A stretch of 44,644 nt of DNA from Desulfobacteraceae bacterium (GCA_030593145.1 JAUVHU010000009.1:1-44644), one strand, 5' to 3'. Shown: positions 1 through 9,077, counted from the first letter of the stretch. Notes: generated from the sequence alone by a model not told the origin. Numbers and translations: made by a program.

Positions 1-10
1 AGGTAAAGCT

Positions 11-137
11 GATGGCGTCGTAAAAAGTCCCATCTACTGCGTTGCAGTGATTTTTCAGACTCTCAACATACTATACGTATGCCTTCGATCCTGAAAAATC
101 ACTACGCCTTGTATATGAAACTTTTTACTTAGCCATC
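11..137. repeat. 127-bp palindromic dispersed repeat, copy 1
   Basis: The ends are inverted copies (GATGGC at 11-16 and GCCATC at 132-137). Inside them GTAAAAAGT pairs with ACTTTTTAC and GTGATTTTTCAG pairs with CTGAAAAATCAC. A copy of identical length and only a few base differences lies at 38167-38293. It has no coding capacity. It looks like a non-autonomous (MITE- or REP-like) element. Confidence 0.85.
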
Positions 138-419
138 TATAGTTGATGAACTTATAAAAACGTACCTAAAGAATAATAAATATCAAATAATCGTTTTGTT
201 AATCTTTGCGCTTTTTGTATTATACAATATATTGTGAGTTTATTGAAAAACAACACAATATAAGGCAATTAGGGATAAATTACATATAATTATGCATAAT
301 TCTCTTGACTTAATTAAAAAACACGTCAAAGTGATATAAGAAATTATAAAAATATTTTTTTGTAATAATTTAGCTTTTTGAAAATTTTGCTACTTTTATT
401 AAAAAAGTCAAGTTTAACG
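138..419. other. AT-rich upstream region of the pil operon
   Basis: Very AT-rich sequence with no gene-like reading frame. It presumably contains the promoter for the XRE-pilMNOPQ operon, but I could not pick out a convincing -35/-10 pair with proper spacing. Confidence 0.4.
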
Positions 420-560
420 GTTTCTTAAAAAGTCCCTCTGACCTGTCATTTTGAGTGAAACGAGAAATCTTTATTCTGCAACCTATTAAAAAAATAAGAT
501 TTCTCCCTGCGGTCGAAATGACACATTCGATAAATTTGACTTTTCACGAATTCATCAACA
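420..560. repeat. imperfect palindromic dispersed repeat
   Basis: The left arm (TGTCATTTTGAGTGAAACG followed by AGAAATCTT) pairs with the right arm (AAGATTTCT, then CGAAATGACA), and the outer ends are TTAAAAAGTC and GACTTTTCACGAA. The same kind of arm (TTGTCATTTCGAG with AGAAATCTT) recurs at 11968-12095. Confidence 0.7.
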
Positions 561-585
561 CATCATTTACACAGGGTTTTTAAAA

Positions 586-783
586 ATGAGTAAAAATTCA
601 CTGAAAAAAATAAGAGAATCTCTTCTTATGAGCAAAGCTGAACTCGCGAGAGAAGCAAAAGTTTCGCCTATTACAATTGCTCGTATAGAAAAAGGTATGA
701 CGTGCCGCATGGAAACCAAAAGAAAGATTATTTTAGCATTAGGCTATAGTCTTTCCGATAAAAACAAGATATTTAGCAGTTAA
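586..783 (+). CDS. small XRE-family HTH regulator
   Basis: A 65-residue protein that is almost entirely one helix-turn-helix domain: LKKIRESLLMSKAELAREA forms the first helices and VSPITIARIEKG the turn and recognition helix. The stop is 9 bases before pilM, so it is probably the first gene of the pilus operon. An AGGG about 10 bases upstream can serve as ribosome binding site. With no second domain it may act as a dimeric repressor or activator of its own operon; that role is inferred from position. It could instead be an antitoxin-like orphan, but no toxin gene is next to it. Confidence 0.8.
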   Translation: MSKNSLKKIRESLLMSKAELAREAKVSPITIARIEKGMTCRMETKRKIILALGYSLSDKNKIFSS

Positions 784-792
784 GAGAATATT

Positions 793-1848
793 ATGCTATT
801 TGGAAAAACTTCACATCTTGTGGGCCTTGATATTGGCTCAAGAACTTTAAAGGCCGCTGAAATCATAGAAACGAAAGAAAGCCGCAGTTTAAAGAGTTTC
901 GGCATGCTGGATATTACATCAGGGACAATCGAAGACGCTGTAATAAAGGATGCTGAGACCGTCGCGGATTCACTCCGTCAGCTCTTTAAGGAAAATAAAA
1001 TCGAGACAAATAATGTTGCAATATCAATCGGCGGCCTTTCTGTTATTGTAAAGAAGATTACTGTGCAAACCATGCCGGACGATCAACTCCAGGAAGCAAT
1101 TAATTTTGAGGCGGAACAATATATCCCGTTTGACATAAGTGACGTCAATATTGATTATCAGATACTTGGTGAGAGTGAAAACAATTCCGACCAGATGGAT
1201 GTGCTTCTTGTCGCGGTTAAAAAAAATATGATTAACGACTATGTCAATCTTGTTCAAATGGCCGGACTTAATCCCTGCGTGATAGATATTGACGCTTTTG
1301 CTCTACAAAATATCTTTGAAGCAAATTACGACGTAACTGATGAAAATATTGCCTTGGTAGATATTGGAGCCTGCAAGACATCATTAAACATCTTGAAATC
1401 AAATTCTTCTGTATTCATGCGTGATGTTTCGCTTGGATGCAATATGATAAATCGGAAAATAATTTCCCTTGTTGATTGTTCTTTTGAAGAAGCCGAACAA
1501 ATTAAACACAACGAACTGACAGACAAAATTTCTGCTGAAGATTTAAGAGAAATTGTTTCATCGGTAGTCTCTGACTGGTGCACTGAAATAAAACGGGCGC
1601 TTGACTTTTTTTATTCTGCTTATCCTGATGATCAGATAACAAAAATAGTTCTTAGCGGAGGTGGAGCCAGCATCAAGGAATTCCATCAGCTTTTGGCTTT
1701 GGAAACTTTATCTGAAGTTGAAACAATCAATCCTTTTAAAAATTTTGAAGTAAACAGCAAAAGATTTGATACTTCTTATCTTGAAAAAATAGCGCCCCAG
1801 GCTGCTATCTGTATGGGCCTGGCTATCAGAAAAGTTGATGACAAATGA
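793..1848 (+). CDS. pilM: type IV pilus assembly protein PilM
   Basis: PilM is the cytoplasmic actin-like ATP-binding protein of the type IV pilus machine; it binds the N-terminal tail of PilN and links the inner-membrane PilNO complex to the motors. The 351-residue length fits the family. Actin-fold signatures are visible: GLDIGSRTLK at residues 11-20 (phosphate-1 loop), LVDIGACKTS near 189 (phosphate-2) and IVLSGGGASI near 285 (adenosine loop). No signal peptide or membrane segment is present, as expected. The stop overlaps the pilN start (ATGA), which indicates translational coupling. First of five pil genes in the order conserved across proteobacteria. Confidence 0.97.
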   Translation: MLFGKTSHLVGLDIGSRTLKAAEIIETKESRSLKSFGMLDITSGTIEDAVIKDAETVADSLRQLFKENKIETNNVAISIGGLSVIVKKITVQTMPDDQLQEAINFEAEQYIPFDISDVNIDYQILGESENNSDQMDVLLVAVKKNMINDYVNLVQMAGLNPCVIDIDAFALQNIFEANYDVTDENIALVDIGACKTSLNILKSNSSVFMRDVSLGCNMINRKIISLVDCSFEEAEQIKHNELTDKISAEDLREIVSSVVSDWCTEIKRALDFFYSAYPDDQITKIVLSGGGASIKEFHQLLALETLSEVETINPFKNFEVNSKRFDTSYLEKIAPQAAICMGLAIRKVDDK

Positions 1849-2420
1849 TACGAATCAATCTACTGCCTTTTCGAGCCGCACGTAAAAAAGAGAATGTTCG
1901 CCAACAGATCTCCATTTTTCTTCTCTCTTTTTTATTTATTTTTGCAGTCATATTTTATTATAATATGATTTTGAATAGTAAAATAAAGGATCTGGACAAT
2001 AAAATAGCAACCATAACAAAAAAAATGCATAAACATAACAAGATTAACAAAGAAATTACATCAATAAAAAATAAGCTTGCTATACTGAAAAAGAAAACAG
2101 ACGTGATAAAAAATCTTGAGGTAAGCCGTGAAAAGAGCGTTCGTCTGCTGGATGCCATGACAAACATGGTGATAGAAAAACGGATGTGGCTTACCAGCCT
2201 GGAAGCTAAAGAAAGTGGAATTAGTACAAAGGGGATTGCATTAGATAATAAGACGGTAGCCGATTTTATGACCCGTCTTGAAAATTCAAAGCTTTATAAA
2301 AATGTAATCTTAAAAATCACAAAACAAAAAAAGTTCAAAAAAAGTATTGATCTTAAAAGTTTCGAAATCATCTGCGAGAAGGCATCTTTGCAAAAAGAGA
2401 CTGCAAGTAAGGCAGAATAA
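1845..2420 (+). CDS. pilN: type IV pilus assembly protein PilN
   Basis: An inner-membrane protein with a short cytoplasmic N-terminus, one membrane helix (about residues 23-45) and a periplasmic coiled coil plus ferredoxin-like domain. The first residues MIRINLLPFR contain the INLLP motif known to dock into PilM. At 191 residues it is of usual length. The region around residues 47-95 is rich in Lys, Ile and Asn with a heptad-like pattern, consistent with the PilN/PilO heterodimer coiled coil. It overlaps pilM by four bases and ends three bases before pilO. Confidence 0.95.
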   Translation: MIRINLLPFRAARKKENVRQQISIFLLSFLFIFAVIFYYNMILNSKIKDLDNKIATITKKMHKHNKINKEITSIKNKLAILKKKTDVIKNLEVSREKSVRLLDAMTNMVIEKRMWLTSLEAKESGISTKGIALDNKTVADFMTRLENSKLYKNVILKITKQKKFKKSIDLKSFEIICEKASLQKETASKAE

Positions 2421-2423
2421 TTC

Positions 2424-3053
2424 ATGAAAAAGATTAATTTATCTTTAGAATCTCTCGATCCCGTTTTTGAAAAGATCGAAAAAATATCCAAAGCACAAAG
2501 GATTTTTATATGCTCAGGAGCATTCCTGCTTCTGACAGGAGCCTTTGTGTATTTATTTTATCTTCCAAAATCTCAAAAAATCGGTGCATTAACCACAGAT
2601 TATAAAAATCGCGTACAGCAGCTTGCTACGGCAAAAAGAAACGCTATGCAACTTAAAAGATTTAGAAATGATATAAAAAAAGCGGAGAAGGAATATAAAA
2701 TAGTAATGAAAGCCCTTCCTGACAAACAAGAAATACCATCATTGCTGTCAAGTATTTCTCAGGCCGGGCAAGCTGTCGGTTTAGAGTTTTTTGAGTTTCA
2801 GCCAAAACCGGAAATTCCGAAAGATTTTTTTGCGGAAATACCTGTTTCAATTGTTGTTTCAGGGAGCTATCATAATGTCGGCCTTTTTTTTGACAGGGTG
2901 GCAAATTTACCAAGGATCGTAAATATTAAAGACATTAAGATGAGCCCAAAAAAAGGTAGCGACCAACTTAAAACAACTTGCACTGCTGTTACTTACAAGT
3001 TTATAGAGGCTGCTCCGGTAAATCCGAACGCCCCAAAAACCAAAAAAAAATGA
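2424..3053 (+). CDS. pilO: type IV pilus assembly protein PilO
   Basis: A 209-residue bitopic membrane protein: a short cytoplasmic tail, a membrane helix near residues 28-48 (IFICSGAFLLLTGAFVYLF), a charged coiled coil (about 55-95) and a C-terminal periplasmic domain with the family pattern VSIVVSGSYHNVGLFFDRVANLPRI (cited here only as the region at about residues 138-162). PilO pairs with PilN and contacts PilP. Position between pilN and pilP supports the call. Confidence 0.94.
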   Translation: MKKINLSLESLDPVFEKIEKISKAQRIFICSGAFLLLTGAFVYLFYLPKSQKIGALTTDYKNRVQQLATAKRNAMQLKRFRNDIKKAEKEYKIVMKALPDKQEIPSLLSSISQAGQAVGLEFFEFQPKPEIPKDFFAEIPVSIVVSGSYHNVGLFFDRVANLPRIVNIKDIKMSPKKGSDQLKTTCTAVTYKFIEAAPVNPNAPKTKKK

Positions 3054-3059
3054 TGACAC

Positions 3060-3848
3060 ATGCATAAATATTTTATCATAGTCCTCAATATTGCCTGTTT
3101 TATGTGTTATGCTTTGCTCATAACAGGTTGTGACAATCAGGCTGAATCGCCACAAAAACCGGTTGTTGTAAGCAAAAAGATTGTTGCTGTTAAAAGCGGC
3201 AGCCAGCAATTAGAAGAACAAAAAAAGACAGTTGCATCAAAACCTGTCGCAAAAAAACAGGTTTCAAAACCCAAAACAAAACAACCTGAAAAAATTACAC
3301 CATTAAAACCTGAATCCAAAAAAGAAACTGTTACTGCTGTTTTGTACGACCCTGCAGGAAAGATTGATCCGTTTGCCCCTTTATTTAGAGAAGAAAAACT
3401 GGTTCTCGGAGATGGAGAGACCATGAAAACGGGGAAAGCAGGGATATGCATTCCGCATACTCCTCTGCAAAAGGTGGATTTAAGCCAATTAAAGCTTGCG
3501 GGAATAATAATTCGCGCGTCAAGCGGACACAAAGCAATGGTGGAAGAAGCTTCCGGCAAGGGATATGTCATTAAAAAAGGCACATTTATCGGAATAAATT
3601 GCGGCAGGGTTGCAAAGATATTAAAAGACAGGATAATTGTCGATGAACCGCTTTTGCCGGTTGATGATGTGGATAAGGGCAGAATATACGATGTTGATGG
3701 TAAAAGCTTTTTCATAACCGACATCGACGGTAAACGGTTTATCAATATTGACGGCAAACAGTTTAAAGCCAAAATTACAAAGATTAATGGCAGGGCTTAT
3801 TATATTGATCCACAGGAACTTAAACTTCAGAAATCACCTGGAGAATAA
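3060..3848 (+). CDS. pilP: type IV pilus assembly lipoprotein PilP
   Basis: An inner-membrane lipoprotein that joins the PilNO complex to the PilQ secretin. The N-terminus has a hydrophobic stretch ending in the lipobox LLITGC (Cys at residue 28), followed by a long Lys/Pro/Gln-rich linker (about 30-95) and then the family motif DPFAPLF near residue 103. The C-terminal half includes a short repeat (VDGKSFFITDIDGKRFINI, with a third variant after it), probably beta strands. At 262 residues it is longer than E. coli-type PilP, mostly because of the linker. No clear Shine-Dalgarno is visible and translation is probably coupled to pilO. Confidence 0.9.
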   Translation: MHKYFIIVLNIACFMCYALLITGCDNQAESPQKPVVVSKKIVAVKSGSQQLEEQKKTVASKPVAKKQVSKPKTKQPEKITPLKPESKKETVTAVLYDPAGKIDPFAPLFREEKLVLGDGETMKTGKAGICIPHTPLQKVDLSQLKLAGIIIRASSGHKAMVEEASGKGYVIKKGTFIGINCGRVAKILKDRIIVDEPLLPVDDVDKGRIYDVDGKSFFITDIDGKRFINIDGKQFKAKITKINGRAYYIDPQELKLQKSPGE

Positions 3849-3851
3849 AAA

Positions 3852-6101
3852 ATGTTTTACAAAACTATGAAACTTTCAAAAATCAGGGCTTTGTCAATCT
3901 TGCTGATACTTTTGATAATTCTTTTTGCGGGATGCGCTTCAAGCACGGCGGTCAAGCAGACAAAACAAGAAGCTAAAGAGTCTCTTAATCTTATCACGGA
4001 TATCGGCTTGATAGAAAATCCGGAATTGCTTGCAATATCAATTAAAGGAACGCGGTTGCTGGCCTATACTTCTGTAAAACAGCCTAAGCCTCTATGCGTA
4101 ACACTTTACTTCCCAGGAACAGCTCTTGGAGAAATTGAAACTGCTCTGACCTTAGACAGCGACATTGTTGCGTCAATTAAAGCTTCCGAGTTGACTGAGA
4201 ACGGGCATACCTCCAGGATTAAAATCGCATTAAAAAAAGATGCTTCCTATGAAGTAACCCGTGAAGGAAACGGCCTTAAAATATCATTCGCAAAAACAGG
4301 TAAAACAATTGCTTCTGCTGAACCGGTCGAGAAAAAAGAGCAAAGCCTCCAGGATATATCAGACAGCAAGCCGGCTGAAGTAAGTATGCCTGCTACAATC
4401 AGCCTGGAAGAGGATAAAGATAAAAAACCTGCATTCGTTAATCGGGTGGATTTTTCAAGTGAAGATGCCGGCAAATCAACTGTTATTATAGGAACAACAA
4501 AGCCTGTTAAATACAAGATAAATAAGGCCGAAGATAAAAGGCTTAAGCTAATACTTTTCAATACCAATCTTCCGGATTATCGCAAGCGGCCGCTAATAAC
4601 CACCCGTTTTAACAGCGCAGTTGACCGTATTACGCCGATACAGACACCCGCTCTAAAAGATACTTCAATGATTTTAATTGAGCTGCGCGAATCGGTTCCA
4701 TACTATATAGAACAGGCGGACGATCTTTTATTTGTGCATTTTGACGCATCTTCGATGCCGCCCAAACCGGTTGAAAAAGCCGATCTTCCAACATGGAAAA
4801 AGGTTGTGACCCAGGCCGAAACAATCGCCATAACAGATAAAGCTATTGAAGAAACAAAACCTGAAGCTGTCGGTAAATACACAGGAGAAAAAATCGCCCT
4901 GGATTTTTATGATACGGATATTAAAAATGTATTTCGCATTTTAATGGAGATAAGCAGGAAAAATTTTGCAATAGACAAAGATGTAAACGGCAAAGTTACT
5001 TTGACCCTCGCGAAACCTGTGCCATGGGACCAGGCACTTGACCTGATACTAAAGATGAACCAGCTTGGCCAAACATACGAGGGAGACATCATTCGCATCG
5101 CCACCCTTGAAACGATAGAAGAGCAAAAAGCTCTTGGACCACTTGTAACCGAATATATTGCTGTCAATTATTCCAACGTAAAAACCGACATACTGCCGCA
5201 TCTTGAAAAGATATTAACCAAAGATCGCGGAAGTGTTACTGTGGATGAACGCACCAATCTGGTCGTCATGACCGATGTGGCTGAAAATATAAAAAAGGCG
5301 AGGGAGATAGTCAAGAACATTGACAAGGTAACACCACAGGTAATGATTGAAGCAAGGATAGTCGAAGCTTCTGACAAATTCGCCAGAGAACTGGGTGTTG
5401 ATTGGAATGTAGGCACAAATGCTGATGGAGATGCTTTAATAAACAACAACGCTCTTGGAGGTAAATACGGCTACAACGCAGCGGTAAATTTTCCTTTTAC
5501 AATAGCAGCTTCTCAGACTAATGCTGCAACACTGGGATTTAGCTTTGCAAGAACTCTCGGCTCTCCGCTTGTATTAAATGCCGCGATACTGGCACATGAA
5601 ACGCAGGGAGATCTTAAGGTCATTTCTTCTCCAAAGATTTTAACCCTTGACAACGTGAAAGCTACAATTACGCAAGGGTTGGAATATCCTATAGTCACGC
5701 CTGGTACAGACGGGGGCCCGGCGACAACTGAGCTTGAAGATCTACTCCTCGAATTAACGGTCACACCCCATGTTACTTCGGATAACCGAATTTCCATGGT
5801 GATAAATATCAAAAAGAGAGATTTGGGAAACATAATAAACGGTGAGCAATCTTTTACTAAAAAAGAAGCAATAACAGAACTTTTAGTTGATGATGGAAAC
5901 ACAATTGTAATAGGTGGTATAATAAAACAAACAAAGAATCTTGCAGAATCCAGAGTTCCGTGGCTGTCAAAAATTCCTATCCTTGGCTGGCTTTTTAAAA
6001 CAGAATATAAAACGGACGACAAGGAAGAACTGCTGATATTTATTACACCAAAGATAGTTCAGCTTGAGCAGCAGAGCAACGATACAGATTATAAATATTG
6101 A
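3852..6101 (+). CDS. pilQ: type IV pilus secretin PilQ
   Basis: The outer-membrane pore through which the pilus exits. The 749 residues comprise an exported N-terminus, two AMIN-like beta regions (about 50-150 and 200-300), an STN/N0 domain (about 346-420, with VPWDQALDLIL), an N1 secretin_N domain (about 430-500) and the secretin core (about 560-745), which contains the signature VPWLSKIPILGWLFK near residue 702. The signal peptide ends in LFAGC, a lipobox-like site, so the protein may be a lipidated secretin, which is less common for PilQ. GGAG about ten bases upstream supports the chosen start. It is the last gene of the operon and is followed by repeats. Confidence 0.96.
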   Translation: MFYKTMKLSKIRALSILLILLIILFAGCASSTAVKQTKQEAKESLNLITDIGLIENPELLAISIKGTRLLAYTSVKQPKPLCVTLYFPGTALGEIETALTLDSDIVASIKASELTENGHTSRIKIALKKDASYEVTREGNGLKISFAKTGKTIASAEPVEKKEQSLQDISDSKPAEVSMPATISLEEDKDKKPAFVNRVDFSSEDAGKSTVIIGTTKPVKYKINKAEDKRLKLILFNTNLPDYRKRPLITTRFNSAVDRITPIQTPALKDTSMILIELRESVPYYIEQADDLLFVHFDASSMPPKPVEKADLPTWKKVVTQAETIAITDKAIEETKPEAVGKYTGEKIALDFYDTDIKNVFRILMEISRKNFAIDKDVNGKVTLTLAKPVPWDQALDLILKMNQLGQTYEGDIIRIATLETIEEQKALGPLVTEYIAVNYSNVKTDILPHLEKILTKDRGSVTVDERTNLVVMTDVAENIKKAREIVKNIDKVTPQVMIEARIVEASDKFARELGVDWNVGTNADGDALINNNALGGKYGYNAAVNFPFTIAASQTNAATLGFSFARTLGSPLVLNAAILAHETQGDLKVISSPKILTLDNVKATITQGLEYPIVTPGTDGGPATTELEDLLLELTVTPHVTSDNRISMVINIKKRDLGNIINGEQSFTKKEAITELLVDDGNTIVIGGIIKQTKNLAESRVPWLSKIPILGWLFKTEYKTDDKEELLIFITPKIVQLEQQSNDTDYKY

Positions 6102-6305
6102 TGACCTCGTAAAAAGTCGTCACTCCGGTAAATCCCGGATCGAGTTCGGATGGTCTGTCCACCAACGCACTCTGGCGGACTTGAAAAGACTGGATAGCAA
6201 CGCTGACGCACGCTTCACTTCGTGTCACTAGGTGCCCGACTGGAGTTTATCCCGCACTTGATGCGGGGCCGGAATGACGGGAAATTGTGAGGCTTTTGCA
6301 AAATT
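6102..6305. repeat. dispersed repeat region after pilQ
   Basis: Non-coding. It begins with CCTCGTAAAAAGTCGTCACTCCGG and ends with CCGGAATGACG, so the outer 11 bases (CGTCACTCCGG / CCGGAATGACG) are nearly inverted copies. It also contains GTCACTAGGTG-type sequence and a short GC hairpin (CCCGCACTTGATGCGGG). It carries the TCGTAAAAAGT end motif seen in other gaps. Confidence 0.6.
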
Positions 6306-6311
6306 TCTAAA

Positions 6312-7079
6312 TCACTTAATTCCCCAATTCCTTAATCTCTCAATCTCTTTTTGGGCATCAACAGCAAGAGAACCGTCCGGAGCAAACTCGATAACTTTTC
6401 TGTAGGCGCTGAGCGCTTTTTTGTATTCCCCTGATAATGTGTAGGCATTGGCCAGATCAAAATATAATTCCGCAGAATTCGGAGAATTTTTTACTGCTTT
6501 TTCAAGAATTGCTATTGCTTCGAAGATTCTTCCTGTCGCGATATATGTTTTGCCAAGACCACTCAAAGCAATTGCAAACCTTGGTTCTATCTTAAGCGCG
6601 TCCTGATAATACTTTTCTGCAAGCCTGTATTCTTTTTTATTATAATATGCCCATCCAATATTTAAAAGCGGATAGTGTGGGGTAGCGTAGAGGAGATCTC
6701 CAGTAATCTCTTTGAAACAAGCAATAGCCTCATCCCATTTTTTTTTGGCAAGATAAGCTGTTCCAAGATTATTCTTTGCGGGAGTATAATCCGATTTTAT
6801 TTCCACTGCTTTCTTAAAGTGATCAATGGCGATGCCCGGTTTACCCTTTGCCATATAAACCAGTCCAAGGTTATTTTGAAGATGCGGATCTTTGCTATAA
6901 AGTTTTTCCGCTTCAAGAAGCTTTCTTAGCGCTGCCGTATAATCTCCCTGCTTCATATATGCTTCGCCAAGATTTCTCAAAGCCTCTTCCTGATTTTTTC
7001 TTACTTCCAGGTTTGCCGCGCACGAAACAATACAAAATATTGACACCAATACTACATAGATAAAACGATTCGTTTTCAT
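6312..7079 (-). CDS. TPR lipoprotein, PilF/PilW-like
   Basis: Start chosen at 7079, where a GAGGA lies about ten bases upstream and the product begins MKTNRFIYVVLVSIFCIVSC, a lipoprotein signal with lipobox IVSC; a longer in-frame start at 7148 would add 23 residues with no signal character. The mature 255-residue precursor contains about six tetratricopeptide repeats (for example ALRNLGEAYMKQGDY, HLQNNLGLVYMAKGKP, AIALSGLGKTYIATGR). PilF/PilW lipoproteins help the PilQ secretin multimerise in the outer membrane, and the gene lies directly after pilQ (convergent), which supports this role. A generic TPR lipoprotein is the alternative. Confidence 0.8.
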   Translation of the reverse strand: MKTNRFIYVVLVSIFCIVSCAANLEVRKNQEEALRNLGEAYMKQGDYTAALRKLLEAEKLYSKDPHLQNNLGLVYMAKGKPGIAIDHFKKAVEIKSDYTPAKNNLGTAYLAKKKWDEAIACFKEITGDLLYATPHYPLLNIGWAYYNKKEYRLAEKYYQDALKIEPRFAIALSGLGKTYIATGRIFEAIAILEKAVKNSPNSAELYFDLANAYTLSGEYKKALSAYRKVIEFAPDGSLAVDAQKEIERLRNWGIK

Positions 7080-7116
7080 ATTTAAAAGTCCTCGAAATAG
7101 CAATTTACCAAGTACC

Positions 7117-7235
7117 TTGCCACAAAGACACCAAGGCACCAAGATCATAAAATTATTTTTTCCTTATATATTATGCCTTCGTAAAAAGTGAATCAGATTA
7201 TTGTTCACTTTGTGTCTTCGTGCCTTAGTGGCTGA
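7117..7235. repeat. degenerate palindromic repeat between two genes
   Basis: CCACAAAGACACCAAGGCACC on one side (about 7120-7140) is matched in inverted orientation by CTTTGTGTCTTCGTGCCTTAG (about 7208-7228), with TTCGTAAAAAGTGAA between. Its right arm runs into the 3' end of the LysM gene. Related stretches occur at about 12864-12895, 32045-32065 and 38530-38545. Confidence 0.55.
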
Positions 7236-9013
7236 ATTATCACCTTTATCCCCCGATCCTGTAATAGTTGGACCACGCCGTTATGTAAAGGAACCATTGC
7301 GAGCAATATCTCCGGAGCTTCATTGTTTGAAATCAAAAAACCGGGTATAGTAAAAGATGTATTTAACACAGCCGGTCTTTTTGCGGCAAGAAAAGTCGGA
7401 TTATTTATGTAAGAAACACCTATAGCTTTGAGTATTTTACTTATAATATTCTTTTTATCATCTTCATCAGTAATCTGAATAATTTTAAAACCTGTTTTTT
7501 CTATAGCCTGGAAAGCATCACCATAGAGATCTCCAAAATCAACAAGCAAAGAATGCCCATCGCCTGTTTTTATGAGATTGGATAAAGTTTCTATTTGAAT
7601 CCCCGCGTATGGGAATGTAATGCTGACATCTTGTGTATATTCATAGCCCATGGCAGCCATCAAATCTTTAACAAATGTTTTGCTGTCTGAAGATAAAATA
7701 TTGATTGCATCGACAATCCGGTTCTTTTTTTCCGGCTTTGCTAATTCCTGCTTTGCCGCTTTTTTCCCTAAGAGTATATCTTTAATTTTCCCTAAGAGTA
7801 TATCTTTAATTATAATATTATGCTGTTCGAGATAACGAACAATTGAATCCGGGGTGCGCTCCCGATGATTATCAATAAGGGTAATGCAAATATGACTTGC
7901 TTCTTCTCCGGCAATCGAATGCCTGTTAACTATCCATTTGCCCCTGGCCTCCACCTCGACACCTCTGTCTAAAAATAATAACTGTTTTTTAAAATTATTT
8001 TTTTCAAATGTCTTAAAAACCGAATCAAAAACATGTTCAACAGATGCTCCGGGAATAACCGGAACAATCTTCATTTTTCCCCAGTATGAGTTAATCGCGT
8101 TAAGATCAGCTTCATTAATATTTTCTCCGGACAAAACTATTCTTGTTCCGTTCTTGCATTCAATAACAGGAAATTTTGAAAGATCTAACGCAAGGTTTTC
8201 TTTTCCATGCCTTGGAAAATAATATATGCCTTTGTTAAATAATTTAGCGCTTAGAATTGAAGCAACTTGCGAATAAGGAGTAGCTGTATCATTCCCTTTA
8301 TATGCGACAGGGAATGGCTTTGGTTTAACGATCTTCTTATCAAGAGGAATATTAAAGTCCGCATCTTTGATAATATTGCCCGAATTGTCAAAGATGGATT
8401 TGTACCACGGCTTGTCACGAAGAAATATATCAGGAATATATAGTTTTTGCCCTGGATAAATTCGATCCAGATTAACAACATCCGGATTAATAAGTTTAAA
8501 CAGAGCGATTCTTTCCTTGTATGATTTTGTTCCGTATGAACCATAGCCTCGGGCAATAATCCTTGAAATGAACTCCCCCTCTTGTACAATATGTTCAGTT
8601 GAAAGTGGTTTGATAATTTCAGGCAGGGTGGAAATTGCTACAAATGGAATTGTAACAATTCCTGAAGATTGATCCGGCAAGGTATCTTTGTTTAATTTCT
8701 TTAGCGGAATCAGGATACACTGACCTGGGCGTATCCTGTCAATATTGCGAATATGAGGATTTAAGCGCTTAAATATATTAATGAATTCCGGGAAATCCTT
8801 GTGAGATATTTCTCCTTTTTGCTTGAACAGTTTGAATACCCAGTCATTTCTTTGAACAATATACGGCTCACATAATATATCCCATCCCTTGTCATATTTT
8901 ACCATGTAAGTTTTATCTATTATCGCGGCTTCTGCCGGATAAGGCGCAATAATACATATACAAAAAATTACATAACAAGAAATAAACAATTTGCGCAATT
9001 TCAATACAGCCAT
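7205..9013 (-). CDS. secreted LysM-domain protein
   Basis: A 602-residue exported protein. A signal peptide (FISCYVIFCICIIAPYPAEA, cleavage near residue 29) is followed by two LysM-like modules: about residues 35-107 (ending RIRPGQCILIP) and about 143-198 (ending RIYPGQKLYIP), so it probably binds peptidoglycan in the periplasm or at the outer membrane. The remaining 400 residues are of a type I do not recognise. An 8-residue in-frame tandem duplication (KDILLGKI twice) sits near residue 405. The last residues (QPLRHEDTK) are encoded by a dispersed repeat that also supplies the stop. GGAAAA precedes the start. Downstream of thrC but with a 64-base gap, so it may be separately transcribed. Confidence 0.8.
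   Translation of the reverse strand: MAVLKLRKLFISCYVIFCICIIAPYPAEAAIIDKTYMVKYDKGWDILCEPYIVQRNDWVFKLFKQKGEISHKDFPEFINIFKRLNPHIRNIDRIRPGQCILIPLKKLNKDTLPDQSSGIVTIPFVAISTLPEIIKPLSTEHIVQEGEFISRIIARGYGSYGTKSYKERIALFKLINPDVVNLDRIYPGQKLYIPDIFLRDKPWYKSIFDNSGNIIKDADFNIPLDKKIVKPKPFPVAYKGNDTATPYSQVASILSAKLFNKGIYYFPRHGKENLALDLSKFPVIECKNGTRIVLSGENINEADLNAINSYWGKMKIVPVIPGASVEHVFDSVFKTFEKNNFKKQLLFLDRGVEVEARGKWIVNRHSIAGEEASHICITLIDNHRERTPDSIVRYLEQHNIIIKDILLGKIKDILLGKKAAKQELAKPEKKNRIVDAINILSSDSKTFVKDLMAAMGYEYTQDVSITFPYAGIQIETLSNLIKTGDGHSLLVDFGDLYGDAFQAIEKTGFKIIQITDEDDKKNIISKILKAIGVSYINNPTFLAAKRPAVLNTSFTIPGFLISNNEAPEILLAMVPLHNGVVQLLQDRGIKVIIQPLRHEDTK
7766..7813. repeat. 24-bp tandem duplication inside the LysM gene
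   Basis: Two adjacent copies of CCCTAAGAGTATATCTTTAA plus four bases. The second differs only in its last bases. The length is a multiple of three, so it adds eight residues without shifting the frame. Confidence 0.9.
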
Positions 9014-9077
9014 CTGTTTTCCAATCTAAGTGCTCTAATTCGATAACATATTTTATATAGATTTCAACACTTAATAC

